From positions 62,001-126,000 of the forward strand of contig NZ_BBJT01000004.1 of the NCBI RefSeq assembly GCF_000739915.1: a DNA stretch of 64,000 nucleotides, read 5' to 3'. Shown one piece after another: positions 45,495 through 54,005 of the stretch; the stretch's first letter is position 1, and every line of letters begins with the position of its first letter. The notes beneath the pieces were generated by a model. That model did not search any database and was not told the DNA's origin. It was given only the letters and a program-made list of their open reading frames with translations. This DNA is from Paenibacillus chitinolyticus NBRC 15660 (GTDB lineage Bacteria > Bacillota > Bacilli > Paenibacillales > NBRC-103111). The position numbers were made by a program, and so were the translations under genes.

Positions 45495-46607
45495 TCACAT
45501 CACCATGATCTCATCAATCGTATCCGCGACCTCTTGCTGCATACTTGGAATCACATGACTGTAAGTATCAAGGGTTACTCCAATTTTAGAATGTCCCAGT
45601 CTTTCGGAAATCAATTTCACATTTACGTTTTGCTCAATCAGCATTGTTGCATGAGTGTGACGCATAGAGTGAAACGTAATATGAGGAAGTCCCGCTCTCT
45701 TTACATCGGCAGTATAAACTTTAGTTAAATTTGATGGAAAAACTGTTTTACCATTAGACAAATTGAAAATAACCAGATCCATATCAATAAATTTCTCACC
45801 AAGTTTTTGCTTCAGTTCATCGTATTTTTCATACTGTTTCTTCAAAATCGTTATAAGCAAATTCGGCATAGCAATTGTTCTAATTCCCGCAGCAGTTTTT
45901 GCACCACTTTTGATGGTCTTCCCATAATGAGTTAACGTTTGATTGATAGAAATAATTCGTCTTTCAAAATCGATGTCTCTCCATCTTAGTCCAAGGATTT
46001 CTCCTTGCCTCATTCCCGTCAACAATGCTAATGCATACACACAATGAAATCTTCTGTCCTCTGTTGCTTTTAAAAACTGGATCGCTTGCTTGGCCGTCCA
46101 TATTTCCTTTGCCTTTTTAACTACTCTAGGTAGTGTTACCTGCCTCATATAGTTCTCGCGAATCAATTTATACTGTACAGCTTTATCAAGAGCCTTTTTC
46201 AGCATCGTTACAACTCTGTCTATCGTATTTCTTGCATAACCTTTCTCATGCATTTCATTAACAAATTCCTGACAAACAATATGGTCTAATTTTTGAAGTC
46301 TCAATTTTCCAATGCGAGGCATTATGTGATTCTTTAAATAAAGTTTGTTGTTATACATGGTCGTTTCGTCAATTTCTAATTTTCTAACTGTATCAATCCA
46401 ATTCTGTACAAAGGCCCCTACGGTTGTCTTGTCTGTACATACAAACTTTTCCTCTAAGACTTCATTTTGTAGAGCAATCATAGCTTTACTTGCTTGTTTT
46501 CTGGTCTGGAAACCTCTTCTTCTGACCTGTTTGCGAACACCTTTGACATAGTAATCAAAGACAAATTCCCAAGTTTCTGTCTTAGGATTTTTTTTAGGCT
46601 CTGGCAT
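45495..46607 (-). CDS. int: Phage integrase (tyrosine recombinase)
   Basis: 370 residues. Residues 1-60 are an arm-binding domain, about 60-165 the SAM-like core-binding domain, and 170-370 the catalytic domain with the full R-K-H-R-H-Y set: Arg200 (GMRQGE), His313-x-x-Arg316 (HSMRHTHA), His339 (LGHS) and Tyr349 (DTYSH). It lies at the left end of the prophage, 40 bases from the YunC remnant, transcribed leftward. GGAGG precedes the ATG. Confidence 0.96.
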   Translation of the reverse strand: MPEPKKNPKTETWEFVFDYYVKGVRKQVRRRGFQTRKQASKAMIALQNEVLEEKFVCTDKTTVGAFVQNWIDTVRKLEIDETTMYNNKLYLKNHIMPRIGKLRLQKLDHIVCQEFVNEMHEKGYARNTIDRVVTMLKKALDKAVQYKLIRENYMRQVTLPRVVKKAKEIWTAKQAIQFLKATEDRRFHCVYALALLTGMRQGEILGLRWRDIDFERRIISINQTLTHYGKTIKSGAKTAAGIRTIAMPNLLITILKKQYEKYDELKQKLGEKFIDMDLVIFNLSNGKTVFPSNLTKVYTADVKRAGLPHITFHSMRHTHATMLIEQNVNVKLISERLGHSKIGVTLDTYSHVIPSMQQEVADTIDEIMVM

Positions 46608-46693
46608 TCAAATACCTCCGTATACCTTGTAAGTAAAACGGAGTCAAAACGTGACAATTTTAGTTTATCACACCCAGACTCCGCAATATATTT

Positions 46694-46876
46694 TTATTGA
46701 TCGCCTTTAAGCCACTTTTCAAAAACATCTTCGTGTACAAATCTTTTTTCATTAATTCGGAATACATGTAGTTCGTCAGATGCTAAAATTCGCGCAGCCA
46801 TGTTCCTACCGATTTGTAATCTTTCCATAATGTCTTTGATTCCTAAAATTACTTTTTTCTCATTTTTTCTAATCAT
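46694..46876 (-). CDS. Excisionase-like helix-turn-helix protein
   Basis: 60 residues. The sequence IKDIMERLQIGRNMAARILAS followed by FRINEKRFVHEDVFEKWLKG is that of small winged-helix excisionase (Xis/MerR-like) proteins that bend att DNA. GAGGTG precedes the ATG. It is placed between the integrase and the antirepressor, as expected for excision control. Confidence 0.78.
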   Translation of the reverse strand: MIRKNEKKVILGIKDIMERLQIGRNMAARILASDELHVFRINEKRFVHEDVFEKWLKGDQ

Positions 46877-46969
46877 ATATGATCACCTCAAGAAAAATTT
46901 ATTCATGAACGATTTGTCCTATTCAACACATCAATTAGTATTAATTATTTATTATTAATTACTTTTATT

Positions 46970-47182
46970 TTATTTATATCTACTTTTGTTAGGGCCTATA
47001 TTTAAGTTATTCATTATCAGTTTTTCTACAGTTTCAGCAATGTCATTTTTCCCCGAAACAAATTTAACCAACTTCTTTTTGTCTCTCCTGCACTCCAATG
47101 CCAATTGCTTCAACTCTTCCGAATGCAAATCAGACTCGTTTAGCCAAACAGCCACTATTTTATCGGATACCTCAATTCTCAT
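46970..47182 (-). CDS. Small phage protein of unknown function
   Basis: 70 residues. The protein starts MRIEVSDKIVAVWLNESDLH and is followed by a Lys-rich middle (CRRDKKKLVKFVSGKND) and an acidic, hydrophobic C-terminus; no family recognised. GGAGG lies upstream of the ATG. Between the Xis-like gene and the antirepressor, it may take part in the lysogeny switch. Confidence 0.7.
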   Translation of the reverse strand: MRIEVSDKIVAVWLNESDLHSEELKQLALECRRDKKKLVKFVSGKNDIAETVEKLIMNNLNIGPNKSRYK

Positions 47183-47204
47183 TTAATATCCTCCACTTTA
47201 CTTG

Positions 47205-47987
47205 TTATGCAGTCTCTTCTTGTATGTATGCACTTATAAATTTGTTCAGAAAATCAAAGCCCGAATGTGTAGCATAAGCAACTGAATGCCAAACCATCTT
47301 ACTGTCTTTATTTGGTACTTGCTCTCTAACAATAGAGAAGTATCCCTTATTTGCATATTTGGCTGTAGGAATATGCACATTCGGCTTCTTCTGTTTCATC
47401 AAGATTCCTTCTGTGCGGAGGATAGCGTAAAAAGTCTTTAGTCCAATTTTTAAATGTTTCGCTACTTCGTTCAACTGGATTAGTCCATCTGAATTCAAGA
47501 ACTCATCATATTTTTCTGCTTTTGGTTGAGCAATTTCAAGTTGAAATTGAACTTCAGCAGCTAACCTTAAGGCTTCTGCATAAGTATCTGGGATGTGGTA
47601 TTCTGTCTTTTTATAAATGAAAGCCTGAGCAAGCACGTCTTTTGCCTTTAACTGATATTCGATTAGTTTAGTAACAAGTTCAGGGTTTCTAGATAACATC
47701 GACGGAGTAATTGATATCTTGGCTAGCCATAAAGGTAAATAATCAATATCAATAATCAATGTTTCTCTAACCTGTCCGTCAAATTTGACGGGCAGCTTTT
47801 TACAACCTCTTTTCAACAAAACATCGTCTTGAAGGTTTTTCACTTGTCTATCACGCTGGCCTTCGCTAAGACCAATACCGTTACATATAAAAGAAACACC
47901 AACCCAAATTTTTTTATCCTCGGATTGAACACATAATAATTTGGTGCCATGAAATTCAATTTCTCTAACATTGGTTTTTTCGGTCAT
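47205..47987 (-). CDS. Phage antirepressor
   Basis: 260 residues. The N-terminal about 110 residues (VREIEFHGTKLLCVQSEDKK, then WVGVSFICNGIGL and LPLWLAKISITP) match the P22 antirepressor N-terminal domain. The C-terminal part from about 170 (LNSDGLIQLNEVAKHLKIGL, then KTFYAILRTEGILMKQ) is a KilA-C/ANT domain. Such proteins bind and inactivate phage repressors. The matching repressor is not in the window. GGATG upstream of the ATG. Confidence 0.9.
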   Translation of the reverse strand: MTEKTNVREIEFHGTKLLCVQSEDKKIWVGVSFICNGIGLSEGQRDRQVKNLQDDVLLKRGCKKLPVKFDGQVRETLIIDIDYLPLWLAKISITPSMLSRNPELVTKLIEYQLKAKDVLAQAFIYKKTEYHIPDTYAEALRLAAEVQFQLEIAQPKAEKYDEFLNSDGLIQLNEVAKHLKIGLKTFYAILRTEGILMKQKKPNVHIPTAKYANKGYFSIVREQVPNKDSKMVWHSVAYATHSGFDFLNKFISAYIQEETA

Positions 47988-48092
47988 TTAATCATCCTTT
48001 TTTTATTTGTTTTGTTGTCTCCGCATGTTGCTATCTCCATGAATCTATAATATAGCACATTTTAATTTATTGCAACCTTTTATTTTAATAAT

Positions 48093-48153
48093 AGAGAAAA
48101 AAATAGGGCAATCCTCAACTTTCGTTAAAAAACGATTGTTAAAGACTACCCTA
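48093..48153 (-). terminator. Terminator at the end of the phage late operon
   Basis: A 16-bp stem with four G-U pairs (48104-48119 with 48138-48153) plus a small inner hairpin, followed on the minus strand by a T run. It is just after the RecU-like gene. Confidence 0.75.
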
Positions 48154-48167
48154 TAGTTTCCTTTATA

Positions 48168-48788
48168 TCACTTACTAATAGTAAGCAAGTATTCACTCAT
48201 ACCTTTTATGAATTCACTCTTAATGTATCCACGTTGAATAAAAGCCGATACTGCTTCTCCTACGAATTTGCTTATATCGTATTTTTGAGTTCTAGACGAG
48301 TGTATTTTAACTCCAATCGTCTTACAGTCGTCTCTGTTTATTCCTGATTTCCCACTACTCTTTGACCAGCTTATGAAATCATTTATATGTACGAAAAACG
48401 TTTCATCCGGATATGATTTAGTTTTTGTTTTTCTTTCTCTAAAATTGAATATGAATCCAGGTATCAATCCATCTTTAGTTGCAAATTTCATAAGCGATTT
48501 AACCTGATGAGCCTTAATCATTACCTGTGTAGTTTTGTTTTGGGGTTTCTCTTCTGGTCTTTCAGGATTAAAGCTTATCGAACTCCCTTTGGTGCTTTTC
48601 AATTCTACTAGCCATAGAAAGGGGGCAGCATATTGAATCCCATCACATGGGTTTTCAGGTGTAAAAGTAGCTCCAGAACCCCTTAACCATTTAGCGCTAT
48701 CTTTAAGTCTTAGAAAAAAGTAATTGGTGCGATTTACTGCACTTTCATAATTCTTTTCAAATTTCTTGCCTTCATTTATCTTCTTCAA
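48168..48788 (-). CDS. RecU-like Holliday junction resolvase
   Basis: 206 residues. The pattern GKKFEKNYESAV at the N-terminus, WLVELKSTKGSSISF (about 60-74, the nuclease core E-x-K) and MIKAHQVKSLMKFA match the RecU/PBP-related factor A family, which cleaves four-way DNA junctions. The start is TTG at 48788, eight bases after a GGGGATG site lying in the end of the endolysin gene. An unusual place for such a gene, after the lysis genes at the end of the late operon. Confidence 0.8.
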   Translation of the reverse strand: MKKINEGKKFEKNYESAVNRTNYFFLRLKDSAKWLRGSGATFTPENPCDGIQYAAPFLWLVELKSTKGSSISFNPERPEEKPQNKTTQVMIKAHQVKSLMKFATKDGLIPGFIFNFRERKTKTKSYPDETFFVHINDFISWSKSSGKSGINRDDCKTIGVKIHSSRTQKYDISKFVGEAVSAFIQRGYIKSEFIKGMSEYLLTISK

Positions 48789-48792
48789 TTTT

Positions 48793-49509
48793 TTACATCC
48801 CCGCGGACTCAGCTTCTACACTTAGACAATCCTTTTTAGCTGCAATTACCGCATTCAGGAATGCTAACTCGCCAGCATTTAATTGCTTACATCTGATCTT
48901 ATCAATCCATTTCCAATCTGTAATTTCACCTTTGTTATATCGTTGACTCCATATACCGTTTAGCATTTTCCATTCATAATCATTCAATGGCAATGGCATA
49001 TTATCTTCATCCTCCTTGATGCTCTCCTTTACAATAGGCGGTCTTTTACCTGATTGAAAATCCTTAATCGTAAGACCAAAGGTCATTTCAAAATGTGGAG
49101 AATCCTTAAAATTAATCCAGTCTCCACCCCAAAGGAATCCAAGCTTTTTAGCTTCCTCAACAACCTCAAGCCAATCACACTGACGATCTCCGTCCCCATC
49201 TCTTTGCATATCCCAGGACACATTCTTACCATCTGGTAATAACAATGCAAAATCAATAGCTACACCATAATTATGAAAACTCTCACCGGCTTTGGCATTT
49301 GTTACAACAGGCTTCTTGTCGCCAAATCTCCCCTGTGCATATAAGGCGTTCTGTTCTGCAAATGTCCTAAGTCCTTGTGTAATTACAATTGGAACTCCTC
49401 TTTTATAACTGTTTATGATTAGCTTTTCCGCAGCAATTTTAACTGTTGGATGAAGATCGCTTAGACGTTTTGATGATTTACTTAAGATAAATTCAAGTTG
49501 TAAGCCCAT
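48793..49509 (-). CDS. Phage endolysin, M15-family peptidase
   Basis: 238 residues. The catalytic zinc-binding pattern SFHNYGVAIDFA (about 92-103) and the second His in DSPHFEM (about 138) define the M15 (VanY/Ply118) L-Ala-D-Glu peptidase fold. The C-terminal about 80 residues are an acidic linker and a helical domain likely involved in wall binding. Holin (next upstream in transcription) would let it reach the wall. AGGTG precedes the ATG. Confidence 0.92.
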   Translation of the reverse strand: MGLQLEFILSKSSKRLSDLHPTVKIAAEKLIINSYKRGVPIVITQGLRTFAEQNALYAQGRFGDKKPVVTNAKAGESFHNYGVAIDFALLLPDGKNVSWDMQRDGDGDRQCDWLEVVEEAKKLGFLWGGDWINFKDSPHFEMTFGLTIKDFQSGKRPPIVKESIKEDEDNMPLPLNDYEWKMLNGIWSQRYNKGEITDWKWIDKIRCKQLNAGELAFLNAVIAAKKDCLSVEAESAGM

Positions 49510-49520
49510 TTATTCATCAC

Positions 49521-49919
49521 CTACTTCTGATTCTTATTTCGTAGCACAGTAATGATTTGTTTGAGTTGTTCTGGAATGAGTACATCGATGCGTCCAAGGT
49601 TTTCGATAATAGAGATGGTTTCATTCGCAATGTAAAAATATATTGCTGCATCCATCAAGATCCCATTCAGATTCATAATGCCATCAAACCAATGACACAT
49701 TGCGATAACTACAAAAATAAATACTTTTTTGCTTATACCAATAAAACCTACACGAGAGCTTAGCCCAGTTCCGTCTTTAATCGATGCCACAATACCGGTT
49801 ACTTGGTCAATTACTACGAGAGCAACAAGAACCCCTAATACTGCAGACCAACCGCCGAATGCGTATGTAGTAATAGTTGCTCCTGTACTAAAGATAAGTT
49901 TCAAAATTGATTCATTCAA
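49521..49919 (-). CDS. Phage holin (holin_4 / TcdE family)
   Basis: 132 residues with three hydrophobic segments (AVLGVLVALVVIDQVTGIVAS, VFIFVVIAMCHWFDGIMN, DAAIYFYIANETISIIENLG), the arrangement of holin family 4. The start is TTG at 49919 with AGGAGG seven bases upstream. That site lies in a hairpin (49927-49946), so translation is probably kept low. The gene is 12 bases before the endolysin. Confidence 0.9.
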   Translation of the reverse strand: MNESILKLIFSTGATITTYAFGGWSAVLGVLVALVVIDQVTGIVASIKDGTGLSSRVGFIGISKKVFIFVVIAMCHWFDGIMNLNGILMDAAIYFYIANETISIIENLGRIDVLIPEQLKQIITVLRNKNQK

Positions 49920-49926
49920 TTTTTAT

Positions 49927-49946
49927 CCTCCTAATTAATAAGGAGG
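49927..49946 (-). promoter_or_regulatory. Hairpin hiding the holin ribosome binding site
   Basis: A 6-bp stem pairs CCTCCT with AGGAGG, with an 8-base loop; the AGGAGG is the ribosome binding site of the holin, so it would be blocked when folded. Confidence 0.6.
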
Positions 49947-49992
49947 CCTCACATTCACGAGACCCTTTATACATATATTTTATTCATTTACT

Positions 49993-50130
49993 CTATATAG
50001 AGTAATCTTCATCAGTAATTTGTTTATATTGAGCAACAGTTATTTTATTTTTAATCACAAATACCTTAACATTATCATTCGTATAATAACCGGCATCGTA
50101 GTACGTTTTTACCGTCTTAAACCAATCCAT
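49993..50130 (-). CDS. XkdX-family phage protein
   Basis: 45 residues. The sequence MDWFKTVKTYYDAGYYTND, then VKVFVIKNKITVAQYKQIT matches the small XkdX protein of Bacillus PBSX-type prophages, always found after tail-fibre genes and before holin. GGAG precedes the ATG. Role unknown. Too short to be found by most gene calling. Confidence 0.85.
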   Translation of the reverse strand: MDWFKTVKTYYDAGYYTNDNVKVFVIKNKITVAQYKQITDEDYSI

Positions 50131-50143
50131 GTTTTCAGCTCCT

Positions 50144-50428
50144 TTATAATAGCCCGTTTTCAGTTAAGGCAAGAAGCATCTGTGCATTTTGTGCTTTGAG
50201 CTCCTCAACTTGTTGTTCAAGTGTTGGTCCTTTGTATATTTCTTCATACCTGTAAGAAAGCACTTTTGTTTCTTTATCATATGTAAGAAATGAATAATGA
50301 GTATTCATTTTATCTTGGTCCAACATAGGGGCATTAACTTCTATAGCCTCTTTAGGTGCAAATTCTTTTTCAAAGAATGTTGAAGTTAGATCACCGTTTT
50401 CATTAAGTAGAATATAGGCTTTAGACAT
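50144..50428 (-). CDS. Phage protein of unknown function with C-terminal coiled coil
   Basis: 94 residues. The N-terminal half is beta-like (MSKAYILLNENGDLTSTFFE), the C-terminal about 25 residues form a short coiled coil (LEQQVEELKAQNAQMLLALTE). Such small proteins with a terminal coiled coil are common between tail fibre and XkdX genes. AAGGAGG before the ATG. No specific function can be given. Confidence 0.75.
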   Translation of the reverse strand: MSKAYILLNENGDLTSTFFEKEFAPKEAIEVNAPMLDQDKMNTHYSFLTYDKETKVLSYRYEEIYKGPTLEQQVEELKAQNAQMLLALTENGLL

Positions 50429-50440
50429 CTTTTGACCTCC

Positions 50441-52030
50441 TTATATATAATAAGCGTTTAGGTAATAAACAGTAGCAGAATTATATCCAGAATCAGCGCA
50501 TGCAAGATAATTACTACCATCCCACGAAGCCATGCTAGGCGCATATCCACTGGTAAAAAACGAATTGGGTATTAACATTGGCGTAGTTTTAGTATTGCCG
50601 TCTAATAGATATACACCTTTAGAGCTACTAAGTCCACAAAGTGCATAACCAGTATCGTCTAAAGTTGCGTATCCAGCCCAGTATCCACCCGGAAGACCTC
50701 TATAAAATCCTTCAGTTGGATAATAAGTATCCGGGTTCATTTCAAGCATCATAGTTATTTCAGTGCCATTTAATCCTGAAGGCAATGGACCAGAACCTAT
50801 TACGGCATTACTGTCTCCAATAGCTATAAGCTTACCTGTAGAAGGTACATATAAAATCTTGTTGGTTCTTGAAAAATAATAATTGCCATATGTACTAAAT
50901 AATCTTTTGCCAAATTCATTGTTACTTGTTGTACCTGTACCTTGAAGTTTATTATAGTCAGAGTAACCCGTACTTTTAACATAAATATATCTTCCATCGG
51001 GTGTTATTGCTATAGATTCTGTTCGACCTGATCCTCCGGAAATAAAGCCTGATGATGTACCTGATGCCATATTATATCTAACAATAGTATTGCTCCCGTC
51101 GCCACTTCCCAGATAAGAACCATAAATAAAAAGTTCACCGTTTGTATCTTCAAAAAAACCAGTTGGAGAAAAAGATATATAGTTAGTTGGCGCTTGCCAT
51201 ATTACTGCACCATCAGACATACGATATTTAATCACTGTAAGATTGTAATAAGTACTAGACTCACCCGATATTTGATCAACTTTAGTTAAGAATCCATAAA
51301 GGCCGTCTTTAGAGACATAAACACCTGAGTGAGACGGTGCATTAGTACCTAGACTATTTTTCCATCTTTCAGTTCCGTTTTCGTTCAAACAAACTATAAA
51401 CGATCTATAATTTGTTGTATAATTCGGGTTACTCCACCAATAATAATACCAAGCTAAAAATGAACCTTTTCTACCAGCAATATTTATTTGGCCATTTTTT
51501 GCGCCATCCGTGAACGGAATTGTATAGGTGAATTTTTGTAATAGTCTATATGGCTTAGATGAGGGAAAGGGAATCCATTCTCCAACACCATATTTAAGAC
51601 CTGTACCTTTTACACCTCCAATCCAAACATCCTGACGAATATTTTCAGGCTTGATATTCGCGTCCCCTGCTACAATACCGCCTGAATAATAACCTGGTGA
51701 GATTAATTGATTGTTAGGAGAAACGTTAAATGTTGGAGCACCTCTATTAGACATTGTACCTGCTACACTTGCAATTGTTGTACCAGTTAAAACTTTATCC
51801 GCGGGTACGTTCACTTGTGTTATCTTGCTACTGGCATGGATGCCATCTGGAATTGATACAGTACTTGTTCCGCTTGGTGTAAATGTCATAGCTCCACGAT
51901 CAGGCAAAGTTCCAACTAAATCAGTATCAATTTCAGACGAAAATGTTTTACCTGCTCTTACATCGCTTGGCTGAACATCACCAGATGCCCCAGGCTTGAT
52001 CCTCATGTCTCCTAAACGGCGAATACTCAT
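50441..52030 (-). CDS. Phage tail fibre or receptor-binding protein with propeller-like C-terminus
   Basis: 529 residues. Residues 1-140 contain repeated beta modules (VQPSDVRAGKTFSSEIDTDL, TMSNRG and similar) common in phage tail proteins. From about 160 onward the protein shows Gly/Tyr/Thr-rich strands with repeating S-x-DG patterns such as TPDGRYIYV and STGKLIAIG, which looks like a beta-propeller. It is the likely host-binding protein. Start at 52030, within the overlapping ATGA of the previous gene; GGAG upstream. Confidence 0.75.
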   Translation of the reverse strand: MSIRRLGDMRIKPGASGDVQPSDVRAGKTFSSEIDTDLVGTLPDRGAMTFTPSGTSTVSIPDGIHASSKITQVNVPADKVLTGTTIASVAGTMSNRGAPTFNVSPNNQLISPGYYSGGIVAGDANIKPENIRQDVWIGGVKGTGLKYGVGEWIPFPSSKPYRLLQKFTYTIPFTDGAKNGQINIAGRKGSFLAWYYYWWSNPNYTTNYRSFIVCLNENGTERWKNSLGTNAPSHSGVYVSKDGLYGFLTKVDQISGESSTYYNLTVIKYRMSDGAVIWQAPTNYISFSPTGFFEDTNGELFIYGSYLGSGDGSNTIVRYNMASGTSSGFISGGSGRTESIAITPDGRYIYVKSTGYSDYNKLQGTGTTSNNEFGKRLFSTYGNYYFSRTNKILYVPSTGKLIAIGDSNAVIGSGPLPSGLNGTEITMMLEMNPDTYYPTEGFYRGLPGGYWAGYATLDDTGYALCGLSSSKGVYLLDGNTKTTPMLIPNSFFTSGYAPSMASWDGSNYLACADSGYNSATVYYLNAYYI

Positions 52031-52356
52031 ACACACTCAACTCCAGAGATATAAACTGAAATAGCGTTTGCTGTACCTTGAGAAACTTGAATCGTGTCAC
52101 CGCTATGGAGAACCGATGACAGATCAACACTAATACTGTCATTTGGTTTAACCGGATAACTAGCGATAATTTTATTTGCATTCGTTGCCGTCTGTCCATT
52201 GGGCACAAGATGAATAGTTACAGTAGAAACAGCAGCCGTATTATTCGCAATATGTATATTTTTCACAATCGTTGTTGTTAACGCTGGAACGGTATACGCT
52301 GTCGAAACAGTCATACCCGGCTGATTCACATATAATCTTTTTGGCGTATTGATCAT
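52027..52356 (-). CDS. Small beta-rich phage structural protein
   Basis: 109 residues, entirely beta-like: MTVSTAYTVPALTTTIVKNI, HIANNTAAVSTVTIHLVPNG, NDSISVDLSSVLHSGDTIQV. It resembles capsid or tail decoration proteins of siphoviruses. It overlaps the next gene by 4 bases and the ribosome binding site lies in the end of the previous one. Confidence 0.75.
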   Translation of the reverse strand: MINTPKRLYVNQPGMTVSTAYTVPALTTTIVKNIHIANNTAAVSTVTIHLVPNGQTATNANKIIASYPVKPNDSISVDLSSVLHSGDTIQVSQGTANAISVYISGVECV

Positions 52357-52357
52357 T

Positions 52358-52975
52358 TTATACCCCCATCCAATATGCTATCTCTAAATTTGATTTGATT
52401 TCATTCATCGCTTTCACAATATTGCTCTGATCAGTCGTATTAAGAGTAGACAAAACGCCGACTTTATTATCTACTCTTATGCTGTCAGATCGAAGTTCAT
52501 TGGCCACTTTAACAAGAGATTGTTTATTTACAGTCTCCAAATCCCCCATGACACCAATATCATTTCGTAAAGCTCCTGCCGTGGTTCCATCAAGATAAGT
52601 AATTACATTTTCCTTTTTTTGTTCAATGGTTTGTAGGGCAGAGTCCTTTGTGGTCTGGACTGTATTTTTGGCTGCATCTACGTAGTTTGTAAATTCCCCC
52701 TGCTTGGTTAAGATATAACCTTCTACATTATCCTTAATGAAGATTTCCATGTTAACCAAGGCATCTTGGAACCTATTAAAATCATCGGCAGAAATAAACT
52801 TTTCCCGATACTGCACTGTTAAATTAGCTAACTCAGTCTCTTCTGAGGGAGTACGGCTGGCTTTTAATTTTAATTCCTGAAACCTTTGTATTCCTGGAAT
52901 GTCTTGAGCTTGAATTTCATAGTGTTTTTGAAATTGATCTATCGCTAAAGGAAACGTAGATAAATTAACTGCCAT
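52358..52975 (-). CDS. Phage tail-region protein with helical core
   Basis: 205 residues. An acidic helical protein (KFISADDFNRFQDALVNMEI, then QTTKDSALQTIEQKKENVI) with coiled-coil tendencies and a C-terminal ANELRSDSIRVDNKV repeat-like stretch found in tail-fibre and baseplate proteins of Bacillales phages. GAGGTG before the ATG. No specific function. Confidence 0.75.
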   Translation of the reverse strand: MAVNLSTFPLAIDQFQKHYEIQAQDIPGIQRFQELKLKASRTPSEETELANLTVQYREKFISADDFNRFQDALVNMEIFIKDNVEGYILTKQGEFTNYVDAAKNTVQTTKDSALQTIEQKKENVITYLDGTTAGALRNDIGVMGDLETVNKQSLVKVANELRSDSIRVDNKVGVLSTLNTTDQSNIVKAMNEIKSNLEIAYWMGV

Positions 52976-52979
52976 ATTT

Positions 52980-53987
52980 CTAATTCACCTCACCAAATAT
53001 ATTCATGTCTCCGCCAATCTGTTGAATGCATAAAAAATAGCCATTTCCGGTTAGCGGCTGGCTGGCGTAATGCGAACGGTAGTTGTAAACTTCTCTAAAT
53101 AGGTGAAAACGTTGATCGTCGTCCCAATACTGAAGAGTCATGATTCCGTTCTGTCCTTTTAAAACCAATAAATCTGTATAAGATTTGATGTCCTCAAACC
53201 ACAGTTTCAATGTAAAGTCTGCGTCCACATGAAATCCGTCTGTAAATGTAAAAACATCATCGCGCAGGTCTAGTTTCTCTCCATTTAGATAAACAGGCTG
53301 CTTAGTGGTACTTCCAATAATCTGAATTGTTTTCCATGACAATTGAATTCCGGCATTCTTAATGTTCTTCGCATCAAGATTAATGCTGATGTCAGGCTGC
53401 AGATAACTAACAGAGAATGGTATCAAACCACTCGTACCAACGGAACCTTTATTGCTTGTCGCTTGGAACTCAACAAAATAAGATGAACCGCTTTTTAAAT
53501 AATTAATTAAATAAACAAGTGGAGTTGACATCCTTACATTAGACTGGCTAATTAGCGTTTTATCTTTGTCATATAAGAAAGAAATCCATGATCTGAGCGG
53601 AATATCTTCATTCTGACTATAGGTCGCAGAAAACTCATACGATTGGGAATTTACGATGCCAATGGGAGATACAGAAACATTTGGTCTAGATGATGTTTGG
53701 AATATTTCCGTGTCCGAGACTGCAAAGTTGTTACCCGAATCCCATATTGTAACTTTCACTTTCAATTCGTACCCATTTGGCAAAGCAAATGCTGGAAGAG
53801 AATAGGTTTTCGCAAACGATGTTATTCGACCGCTATCATAAATTAAGTTGTTATCTTGGTTTCTATAAATCTGAACCTGAAATCCTGTACTCATGTCACC
53901 AGAACTTTGCCAAGATACTTTTATGGAATCCTTCGCATCGACAGTCGTACCCTTTAAGCTGATATTATAGGGCTTTTGTATAGCCAA
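52980..53987 (-). CDS. Phage tail protein with fibronectin-like domains
   Basis: 335 residues. The first about 100 residues (ISLKGTTVDAKDSIKVSWQS, SYSLP-like strands) and the next about 110 look like tandem FnIII-like beta domains; the C-terminal part (residues 220-335) resembles carbohydrate- or lectin-like beta sheets (WFEDIKSYTDLLVLKG). Typical of baseplate or fibre proteins that touch the host wall. The start is TTG at 53987 with GAGGTG upstream. Confidence 0.72.
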   Translation of the reverse strand: MAIQKPYNISLKGTTVDAKDSIKVSWQSSGDMSTGFQVQIYRNQDNNLIYDSGRITSFAKTYSLPAFALPNGYELKVKVTIWDSGNNFAVSDTEIFQTSSRPNVSVSPIGIVNSQSYEFSATYSQNEDIPLRSWISFLYDKDKTLISQSNVRMSTPLVYLINYLKSGSSYFVEFQATSNKGSVGTSGLIPFSVSYLQPDISINLDAKNIKNAGIQLSWKTIQIIGSTTKQPVYLNGEKLDLRDDVFTFTDGFHVDADFTLKLWFEDIKSYTDLLVLKGQNGIMTLQYWDDDQRFHLFREVYNYRSHYASQPLTGNGYFLCIQQIGGDMNIFGEVN

Positions 53988-54005
53988 TAAATCACCTCAT
54001 TTCTT

